This document shows, one piece after another, positions 55,278 to 62,157 of a DNA stretch of 64,000 nt; the first letter of the stretch is position 1; each line of letters opens with the position of its first letter. The notes beneath the pieces are model-generated. The model was not told the origin of the DNA, did no database searches, and was given only the letters and a program-made list of their open reading frames with translations. Source of the DNA: AC-32 sp049644305 (GTDB taxonomy: Bacteria; Actinomycetota; Thermoleophilia; Gaiellales; Gaiellaceae); assembly GCA_049644305.1 (NCBI GenBank), contig JBARRQ010000111.1, positions 1-64,000 of the forward strand, written 5' to 3'. The translations under genes were made by a program, and so were the position numbers.

Positions 55278-55304
55278 GATCGGCAGCTACGCGACCGCGC
55301 TTGA
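55278..55304 (-). promoter_or_regulatory. WhiG/sigma-28-like promoter of pilT copy 2
   Basis: TCAAG (55304-55300), 15 bases, GCCGATC (55284-55278), then 9 bases to GTG. It lies in the 73-base gap after the geranylgeranyl-reductase-type gene. Confidence 0.7.
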
Positions 55305-55341
55305 GAGATACGTCAGATCGAACGCGTCGCGAGTTGCGCTT

Positions 55342-56478
55342 CTAGCGCCCTAGAGCGTCGACCAGTTTCAGCGGAGCTCGAACGAGGCCCTGAGCTTCGC
55401 CGGGGTGCGCGACGTCGCCGCGCAGGAACGCAGCCGTGAAGCCCCAGACGAGCGGCAGGCGTACAACTTCGTAAACCAGGCGCGGGAAGCGCTCGAGCGC
55501 CAGCTTCGCCTTCCACGATGCCGCCAGCGCCCGACCGAGCGCGGCGTCGAGGCTGGCCCCGTAGTGCTCGAGGCTGGGGCGTCGGCCGGCGAGCAGATCC
55601 AGCGCGGTCTCCGCGGCGAGGCGGGCGCTGACGAGCGCCTCGTAGATCCCGTCTCCCGAGAGCGGATCGACGAGACCCGCTGCGTCGCCGACGAGCATTA
55701 CGCGACCGCGGTGAGCAGACTCGCCGGGACGGCGCATCGGAAGCCGGTAGCCCCTCAGGCCCGCGAGCTGCTCGCTGGGCAAGTGGTATGCGGCGCAGGC
55801 GCGCTCGAGGTGCTCGCGGAGGCGTGGGCCCTCCGACTCCCAGCCGCCGACGCCAACGTTGACGTGGTCCCCTTTCGGGAAGACCCACGCGTAGCCGCCT
55901 GGGACGGCCCCGAGCTCGACCACCGCCCGGCCACGCCAGCGTTCCTCGCGCGCGTGAACATAAGAGACGTTCCCCTCCAGCGCGACCCCGTGGCGCCGTG
56001 GGCCGACACCGAGCGTCCGCGCCGCGAGCCCGTTGACTCCGTCGGCCCCGATCACGACCGGTGCGACGGCAGCGCCGCCGTCGAAGCGAACCACCGCTTC
56101 GCTCGGCTCGGGCTCGAGCGCGGTCGCGCGCAGGCCGTCACGGAAGTCGGCCCCCGCCGCCGCGGCCTGCTCTGCGAGGTGGGCGTCGAGTCGCCGCCGC
56201 TGCGTCATCAGGATCAGAGGCCCCTTTGAGCCGCGCTCGAACCGCGGGCCGTACCGGAAGCCGAGCTCGAACCGATGAACCACGTCCTCGACGACCGCGT
56301 CCACAGGAAACGGCAGCTGGCGAACGGCCCTGTACGTCAAGCCGCCGCCGCAGGGCTTGTCGCGCGGGAAGCGCTCGCGGTCGAGTAGCAGCACACGGGC
56401 GCCGGTGCGGGCCAGGCGGAAGGCAGCGGTCGAGCCCGCCGGCCCGGCCCCGACGACGATCGCGTCGAAGCGCTCCAC
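55342..56478 (-). CDS. Geranylgeranyl-reductase-family FAD protein
   Basis: 378 residues from GTG 56478. The N-terminal Rossmann motif is FDAIVVGAGPAGSTAAFRLA with DRERFPRDKPCGGGL just after it; the second FAD motif is VMLVGDAAGLVDPLSGDGI. These are typical of GGR-type reductases that saturate isoprenoid chains of menaquinone or lipids. Longer in-frame starts lack both a ribosome-binding site and homology to the family. Divergent from the FAD oxidase gene; substrate not determined. Confidence 0.87.
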   Translation of the reverse strand: MERFDAIVVGAGPAGSTAAFRLARTGARVLLLDRERFPRDKPCGGGLTYRAVRQLPFPVDAVVEDVVHRFELGFRYGPRFERGSKGPLILMTQRRRLDAHLAEQAAAAGADFRDGLRATALEPEPSEAVVRFDGGAAVAPVVIGADGVNGLAARTLGVGPRRHGVALEGNVSYVHAREERWRGRAVVELGAVPGGYAWVFPKGDHVNVGVGGWESEGPRLREHLERACAAYHLPSEQLAGLRGYRLPMRRPGESAHRGRVMLVGDAAGLVDPLSGDGIYEALVSARLAAETALDLLAGRRPSLEHYGASLDAALGRALAASWKAKLALERFPRLVYEVVRLPLVWGFTAAFLRGDVAHPGEAQGLVRAPLKLVDALGR

Positions 56479-56554
56479 CCGCCCATCGTACGGGTCTTGA
56501 AGCCCTGCGGGCACCTGAGTAGAGTCGGTCGCCAGCGAACCGGAGGAGAGGGCA

Positions 56555-57949
56555 ATGGCTTCAGGGATCGAGCTGGCGACCGGCGAGGTCGAGGCGTTCG
56601 CAGCAGGATTGCAAGGAGGCGTCACCCGTCCGGTCGATTCGGGCTACGACGAAGCTCGCGCGCTGCACAACGGCATGATCGACAAGCGTCCGGCCCTGAT
56701 CGCGCTGTGCGCAAGCGTCGACGACGTCGTCGAGGCCGTGAACTTCGGCCGCAAGCAGGGCGTCGACATTGCAATCCGCTGCGGCGGCCACAACGGCGCC
56801 GGGCTCGGAAGCGTCGACGACGGCCTCCTGATCGACCTCGGAGGTCTCAAGAGCATCGCGGTCGACCCGGAGGCGCGCACGGCGAAGATCGGCGGCGGCT
56901 GCCTGCTGGGCGACGTCGATGCGGCGACGCACGAGCACGGGCTTGCGACTCCCGGCGGAATCATCTCGACGACCGGTGCCGGCGGCCTGATACTCGGAGG
57001 CGGAATCGGCCACCTGACGAGGAAGTGCGGCCTCTCGATCGACAACATCCTCGGCGCGGAGGTCGTCCTCGCGGACGGCAGCGTGGTCAACGCCGACGAG
57101 AAGACCAACGCCGACCTCTTCTGGGCGATCCGTGGCGGCGGCGGCAACTTCGGCGTCGTCACGTCCCTCACGCTCAGGCTCCACCCGGTCGGGACCGTCG
57201 TCGCGGGCCCGATGTTCTGGCCGATCGAGCGAACGGGCGACATTCTCCGCTGGTATCGCGAGTTCATCCTGAACGCGCCCGAGGATCTGAACGGCTTTTT
57301 CGCGTTCGCGAGCGTTCCGCCCGCCCCGCCCTTCCCGGAGGAACTTCACCTGCGGAAGGTCGCAGCCGTCATCTGGTGCTGGGCCGGCCCGGAAGAGGGG
57401 GCCGAGGAGGCGCTCGCCGAGCCTCGGGCGCAGCCGGAGTTGCTGCTCGACGGCGTTCAGCCGATGCCGCTGCCGGCGCTGCAGAGCGCTTTTGACGAGC
57501 TCTACCCGCCCGGCGACCAGTGGTACTGGCGTGCCGACTTCGTCGAGGAGATCCCTGACGAGGCGATCGAGCGGCACACCGAGTTCGGCGAGAAGATGCC
57601 GACGTGGAAGTCCACGATGCACCTCTATCCCATCGACGGTGCAGCCCACAGGGTGGGCCCGACCGAGACTCCGTGGGGCTATCGCAATGCCAACTGGGGG
57701 ATGGTGATGGCCGGAGTCGACCCGGATCCCGCCAACGCCCCGCCGATCACGTCCTGGTCGATCGACTACTGGGAGGCGATGCACCCGTACTCGGCAGGCG
57801 GTGCCTACGTGAACATGATGATGGAGGAGGGTCAGGAGCGCGTGCAGGCGAGCTACGGAGAGAACTACGAGCGGCTCGCGAAGATCAAGGCGGCGTACGA
57901 TCCGGACAACCTCTTCCATGTGAACCAGAACATCCGACCGGCGAGCTGA
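56555..57949 (+). CDS. FAD-linked oxidase, berberine-bridge-enzyme type
   Basis: 464 residues. FAD_binding_4 domain with the covalent-FAD histidine in RCGGHNGAGLGS and the motif GGGIGHLTRKCGLSIDN, then a substrate domain and a C-terminal BBE segment (YGENYERLAKIKAAYDPDNLF). Catalyses oxidation of alcohols, sugars or alkaloid-like substrates; which one is unknown. ATG at 56555 preceded by GGAGGAGAG. The downstream DUF4242 gene starts 11 bases past the stop. Confidence 0.9.
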   Translation: MASGIELATGEVEAFAAGLQGGVTRPVDSGYDEARALHNGMIDKRPALIALCASVDDVVEAVNFGRKQGVDIAIRCGGHNGAGLGSVDDGLLIDLGGLKSIAVDPEARTAKIGGGCLLGDVDAATHEHGLATPGGIISTTGAGGLILGGGIGHLTRKCGLSIDNILGAEVVLADGSVVNADEKTNADLFWAIRGGGGNFGVVTSLTLRLHPVGTVVAGPMFWPIERTGDILRWYREFILNAPEDLNGFFAFASVPPAPPFPEELHLRKVAAVIWCWAGPEEGAEEALAEPRAQPELLLDGVQPMPLPALQSAFDELYPPGDQWYWRADFVEEIPDEAIERHTEFGEKMPTWKSTMHLYPIDGAAHRVGPTETPWGYRNANWGMVMAGVDPDPANAPPITSWSIDYWEAMHPYSAGGAYVNMMMEEGQERVQASYGENYERLAKIKAAYDPDNLFHVNQNIRPAS

Positions 57950-57960
57950 AAGGGAGGTCC

Positions 57961-58242
57961 GTGCCTAGGTATCTAGTCGTCAGGACGTTCGATGTCACGG
58001 AAGATGAGATGCCCGAGGTCGGCAGCCGCTCCCGCAAGATGATCGAGGAGGTTTACCCGCAGATCGTCTGGGAGCACAGCCACGTGGTCGTCCTCGAGGA
58101 CGGCCGGGTGATGACGTACTGTGTCTACGACGCGCCGAGCGAGGACGTCGTCAGGCAGCACGCACTGGATCTCGGCAAGCACACAGTCGATCATGTCCAC
58201 GAGATCGCCGGCGACGTGACGCCCGCCGACTTCCCGGTCTAG
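57961..58242 (+). CDS. DUF4242 (SCO4226-like) small protein
   Basis: 93 residues from GTG 57961, with GGGAGG upstream. Ferredoxin-like dimeric alpha/beta fold predicted; sequence PRYLVVRTFDVTEDEM, WEHSHVVVLEDGRVMTYCVY and AGDVTPADFPV matches the DUF4242 pattern. A streptomycete member binds nickel, but the ligand here is unknown. It follows the FAD oxidase closely, so the two may form an operon. A REP-like hairpin lies 13 bases beyond its stop. Confidence 0.8.
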   Translation: MPRYLVVRTFDVTEDEMPEVGSRSRKMIEEVYPQIVWEHSHVVVLEDGRVMTYCVYDAPSEDVVRQHALDLGKHTVDHVHEIAGDVTPADFPV

Positions 58243-58254
58243 CTTCCCCTTCTA

Positions 58255-58272
58255 GGCATCGCTTGCGATGCC
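58255..58272. repeat. REP-like single hairpin C
   Basis: GGCATCGC-TT-GCGATGCC, the exact reverse complement of hairpin 2 of element A at 22664-22681. It lies between two convergent genes and may act as a bidirectional terminator. Confidence 0.7.
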
Positions 58273-58294
58273 GGCACGCAACTCGGAGCCGTTC

Positions 58295-60370
58295 CTAAGT
58301 CTCGCGCATCAGCTGCCGCGCGTCTGGAATGTGGAGGGCCGCGGCGCGCGCCAGCGCGAGACGGCGCCGGAGCAGGGCGAGCTGCTCGACGCCGTCTTCG
58401 GGGACGAGGTCGAGCGCCTCCCGATAGAGAATCGCTGCCTGGTCCTTCGCCCAGCCACGCTCTGCCTGCTCGCCGGCCCGGATGAAGTAGCCGATCGCGC
58501 GCTCGGAGTCGCCGGCATCCCGCCAGTGACGGGCCAGCGCGGTGCCGGCTTCTCCTACCTCGGCCGTCGATTCCTCGAAGAACTCCGCCACATGCGTGTG
58601 CCGTTCGCGGCGCTCGGCCCGGGGAAGGAGCTCGTAGGCGACCTCCCGGATCAGCACATGCTTGAAGCTGAACTGCTGCTCTCCTTCGATGATCGAGGCC
58701 GTCTCGCGCACGATCAGGTCGCGCCCCTCGAGCGCGCCGAGGAGCTCTGGAATCCCCTCCGGGGCTCCGGCAATCCGCTCGAGGGCGCCGCGCCAGAACG
58801 TCTTGCCCACGACCGCCGCATCGAGCAGAAGCGACCGCTCCCGCGCCGGCAGTGCGTCGAGCCGGGCCGCGAGAATGCCCCTGATCGTCGTCGGGAGCGA
58901 TCCCGCGCCGGACGACGAGGCCTCCGCCATCGTGGCTGCAAGCTGCTCGATGAAGAGCGGGTTCCCCTCGGCGGTCTCCGCAAGCCGGGCGGCATCGTCT
59001 CGGCTGAGGCCGCCTAGCTTGAGCAGGGCGAGCTCTTGGGCCTCGTCTGAGTTCAGCGGGGCGAGGGGCATTGCCGTGTACGCGGGCAAACCGCCTCCCC
59101 ACGCCGGCCTCGCGTCCAGTAGCTCGGGTCTCGCGAGCGTGAGCAGGAGGATCGGGAGGTCGCGCAGCCTGGCCGCCAGCAGCTCGACCAGGTCGAGGAG
59201 GCCGCGGTCGGCCCAGTGGATGTCCTCGAGAACGAGCACCGTCGGCTGATCGCGCGCGACGGCCTCGATGAAGCAGCGGACGGAGAAGAACAGCTCTTCT
59301 CGATTGTCGACCGATCCTTCATCGAGGCCCAGCAGGATCGCGAGGTGCCTGGCGACCGTCTCGGGATCGGCAGACGAAGGAAGATCGGCGACCCGCTCAC
59401 GGAGCTTGGCCAGGCCAACTTCGGGCGGATCGCTCTCGAAGATCCCGCACAGCACCTTGACCTGGGTCGAGAAGGCGAAGTACGCGCTGCTCTCGCGGTA
59501 TGGAAGGGATCTCCCGTGGACTGTCCGGCCGCCGAGCTCCTCGACCACTCGGTCGAACTCCTGCGCCAGGCGCGTCTTCCCGATCCCGGCAGACCCGAGC
59601 ACGGTGACCAGGTGGGGCACCCGCTCATCGGCGACGCGCTGCCAGATTCCACGGAGCACATCCAACTCCCGCGCGCGGCCCACGAGCACGCCAGAGAGCC
59701 TTCGTTCGCCGGTCGGGAGCAAGGGGCGGACGGCAATCCACGCTTGGACGGGCGCAGCCTTCCCCTTCGCGTCCACCGCAGGCGCCGGCTCGTACGAGAT
59801 CATTTCCCGCGTCGCGGCGTACGTGGCCTCCCCCACGATGACGCCGTTCACCGGCGCCGCCTGCTGCAGTCGCGAAGCCGTGTTCACGACGTCGCCCGCG
59901 ACCATGGATTCGCCCAGCGCGGGTCGCGCCCCCAGCGAGACCAGCGCCTCTCCCGTGTTGACGGCGATCCGCAGCTGCAGATCGAGACTCAGCTCGCGCT
60001 CGTCCACCTCCCGCACGCTGTCCCGGACGGCGAGCGCAGCTCGAACGGCCCGTTCGGGGTCGTCCCCGTAAGCGGTCGGGGCGCCGAAGACGGCCACTAT
60101 CGCGTCTCCGATGAACTTCTCGACCACGCCGCCGAAGGACTCGAGCTCGCCGCGAACCAGGTCGTGGTACGGCGTCAGCACCCCCCGGACATCCTCGGGG
60201 TCGAGGCCTTCCGCACGCGCCGTGAATCCGACCAGGTCGACGAAGACAATCGAGACGATCCGCCGCTCGTCGCGGGCCCCGGTGGCAGCGACGTCGAGCG
60301 CCTGCCCGCAAGCGAAGCAGAACCGGGCGGCGTCCGGGTTCTCCTGCCCGCAGCTCGCGCACTGGATCAC
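58295..60370 (-). CDS. Zinc-ribbon / class III nucleotide cyclase / AAA regulator, copy 1
   Basis: 691 residues. N-terminal zinc ribbon (CASCGQENPDAARFCFACG), then a class III adenylate/guanylate cyclase domain (about 40-215) with metal Asp in FVDLVGFTAR and GDAIVAVFG and the VNTASRLQ motif. Next is an ATPase with Walker A GSAGIGKTRLAQ, Walker B-like VLVLEDIHWAD and winged-helix region. Relatives often end in 300 or more residues of helical repeats; here the chain stops at residue 691 after a short helical stretch. Likely a signalling or transcriptional-control protein; partners unknown. Confidence 0.88.
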   Translation of the reverse strand: MIQCASCGQENPDAARFCFACGQALDVAATGARDERRIVSIVFVDLVGFTARAEGLDPEDVRGVLTPYHDLVRGELESFGGVVEKFIGDAIVAVFGAPTAYGDDPERAVRAALAVRDSVREVDERELSLDLQLRIAVNTGEALVSLGARPALGESMVAGDVVNTASRLQQAAPVNGVIVGEATYAATREMISYEPAPAVDAKGKAAPVQAWIAVRPLLPTGERRLSGVLVGRARELDVLRGIWQRVADERVPHLVTVLGSAGIGKTRLAQEFDRVVEELGGRTVHGRSLPYRESSAYFAFSTQVKVLCGIFESDPPEVGLAKLRERVADLPSSADPETVARHLAILLGLDEGSVDNREELFFSVRCFIEAVARDQPTVLVLEDIHWADRGLLDLVELLAARLRDLPILLLTLARPELLDARPAWGGGLPAYTAMPLAPLNSDEAQELALLKLGGLSRDDAARLAETAEGNPLFIEQLAATMAEASSSGAGSLPTTIRGILAARLDALPARERSLLLDAAVVGKTFWRGALERIAGAPEGIPELLGALEGRDLIVRETASIIEGEQQFSFKHVLIREVAYELLPRAERRERHTHVAEFFEESTAEVGEAGTALARHWRDAGDSERAIGYFIRAGEQAERGWAKDQAAILYREALDLVPEDGVEQLALLRRRLALARAAALHIPDARQLMRET

Positions 60371-60427
60371 GCTCTAAGCGTACGGCGCGGGCGCGCGCAC
60401 GACAGAGGCTGACGCCCGAACCGCGGC

Positions 60428-60433
60428 TACAAT
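60428..60433 (+). promoter_or_regulatory. -10 box of tRNA-Tyr
   Basis: TACAAT ends 12 bases before the tRNA 5' end. No good -35 lies 17 bases upstream. The 75-base gap also serves the divergent cyclase gene. Confidence 0.5.
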
Positions 60434-60445
60434 GGCCGTCCTCCC

Positions 60446-60527
60446 GGGGGTGTGCCCGAGCGGCCAAAGGGAACGGGCTGTAAACCCGTCGGCTCTGCCT
60501 ACGGAGGTTCGAATCCTCCCGCCCCCA
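60446..60527 (+). tRNA. tRNA-Tyr (anticodon GTA)
   Basis: 82-nt class II tRNA. Acceptor GGGGGTG pairs with CGCCCCC, anticodon stem ACGGG/CCCGT encloses CTGTAAA with anticodon GTA, a long variable arm follows, and the T-arm is GGAGG-TTCGAAT-CCTCC. CCA is not encoded. Confidence 0.93.
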
Positions 60528-60597
60528 CCTCGGAATCGATCTTCAGCCGCAGGGCGCGTGGCCGAGCCCATCGCGGCGTCAGGGAAGATCCGCACCC

Positions 60598-62025
60598 GTG
60601 AAAGCGCGCTCGCTCGCACCCGAGACACGCAAGTCGCTGACGCTTGCCGCGCTCGTCCTGGCCGCATTCTCGTACGGCCTGCAGCAGACGATGGTGCTGC
60701 CGGCCCTCCCGTTCCTCCAGCACGACCTCCACACCACGACGACGTGGTCGACCTGGATCTTCACCGGCTTCCTGCTCAGCTCGGCGGTGTTGACACCGCT
60801 GATCGGGAAGCTCGGCGACCAGCACGGCAAGGGCCTACTGCTCACGATCAGCCTCGCGATCTTCCTTGTCGGCTGCATAGGCGCCGCCGCGGCGTGGAAT
60901 ATCTGGTCGCTGATCGCCTTCCGGATCGTGCAGGGTGCCGGGGGTGCGGTCTTCCCGCTCAGCTTCGCGATCATCAAGGACGAGTTCCCGCGCGAGCGCA
61001 GCGGCACTGCAATTGGCGCTATCTCCGCCGTCTTCGGCGCCGCCGGCGGGTTGGGTCTGCCGCTCTCGGGGGTGATCGTCGACCACCTCTCGTGGCGCTG
61101 GCTGTTCGTGATCGCAGCTCTCGTCGTCGCGGCCGCAACTGTCGCCGTGATCGCGCTCGTTCCCGAGTCGCCGATCAAGACCCCGACCCGGCTCGACTTG
61201 CCCGGAGCGGCGCTGCTCTCATTGATCCTCGTCGCGTTCCTCCTGGCGTTGAGCGAGGGACAGCACTGGGGCTGGGGCTCAGGCCGCACCATCGGCCTGC
61301 TGTTCGTCGCGGTCGTCACCCTGGCGGTGTGGATCCCGGTCGAGCTGCGCGTGGAGCAGCCGCTCATCGACATGCGCGTGCTGGTGGGGCGAACCGTCGC
61401 ATTTGCCAACGCGACCGGGTTCTTCGCCGGGTTCGCGCTCTTCTCGGCGTTCGTGCTGGTCCCGCGCTTCGTCGAGACGCCACGGAGCGTCGGCCTCGAC
61501 TACGGGTTGGGCTCGAGCGCTACACAGGCCGGGCTCTTCCTGCTTCCCGGGGCGCTGATCGGCTTGGTCTCCGGCCCCTTCGCAGGCCGGCTCGGAGACA
61601 GGTTCGGGTTCAGGTTTCCGCTTGCGCTCGGGATGATCCTGACCACGCTCGGGCTCGTGCTGCTGGCCGTGTGGCACGACGGTGCCTGGCAGGTAGTGCT
61701 GGGAATGACGCTCGCCGGCGGCGGCGTCCCGCTCTGCTTCGGGGCGATGGCGAAGCTCGTCGTCGACGCCGTCAGGCCGAGCGAGACCGGCATCGCCAGC
61801 GGGCTGAACACCGTCATGCGCACGATCGGCGGCGTCGTCGGCGGTCAGCTGGGCGCGACGGTGCTCGCGAACAGCACGATCCCCGGCAGCGCCGTGCCGA
61901 CCGGTTCCGCATATACGACCGCGTTCTGGCTCAGCGCTGCGATCGCGGTCTGCGGGGTCGTGACCGCATTGGCGGTCGCGCCGCTGCGCCGCCGCAGACC
62001 GGCCGTCGCCCTGGAGACGGATTGA
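60598..62025 (+). CDS. MFS transporter, DHA2 (EmrB/QacA) family
   Basis: 475 residues with about 14 transmembrane helices. Motifs include LGDQHGKGLLLTIS (motif A position, loop 2-3), IVQGAGGAVFPLSFAIIKDEFPRE (motif B/C region, landmark GAGGAVFPLS), and a second motif-A-like GRLGDRFGFR in the C-half. Probably a proton-coupled exporter of drugs or metabolites. GTG start at 60598, 70 bases after tRNA-Tyr. No regulator gene is adjacent. Confidence 0.9.
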   Translation: MKARSLAPETRKSLTLAALVLAAFSYGLQQTMVLPALPFLQHDLHTTTTWSTWIFTGFLLSSAVLTPLIGKLGDQHGKGLLLTISLAIFLVGCIGAAAAWNIWSLIAFRIVQGAGGAVFPLSFAIIKDEFPRERSGTAIGAISAVFGAAGGLGLPLSGVIVDHLSWRWLFVIAALVVAAATVAVIALVPESPIKTPTRLDLPGAALLSLILVAFLLALSEGQHWGWGSGRTIGLLFVAVVTLAVWIPVELRVEQPLIDMRVLVGRTVAFANATGFFAGFALFSAFVLVPRFVETPRSVGLDYGLGSSATQAGLFLLPGALIGLVSGPFAGRLGDRFGFRFPLALGMILTTLGLVLLAVWHDGAWQVVLGMTLAGGGVPLCFGAMAKLVVDAVRPSETGIASGLNTVMRTIGGVVGGQLGATVLANSTIPGSAVPTGSAYTTAFWLSAAIAVCGVVTALAVAPLRRRRPAVALETD

Positions 62026-62157
62026 CGACAGCCTCGACGAGAGACGCCGAACTCGAGAAGACGGCCTAACTGGTCAAAGCGCCCTCTTAGACCCACGTAG
62101 CAGATCGCAGAGACAGCGTCCGAGGTGGAGCGCCCGTCTGCGACGTACGCTTGTGGC

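Noticed and set aside
58239..58295. Frameshift or broken 3' end of cyclase copy 1
   Set aside because: No continuation of the protein in other frames is possible in the 50 bases before the convergent DUF4242 gene. A real but short C-terminus is simpler; truncation relative to relatives is recorded as a finding instead.
60432..62069. A 545-codon frame overlapping tRNA-Tyr and the MFS gene in another phase
   Set aside because: Arg-rich shadow of the transporter; it would start inside the tRNA.
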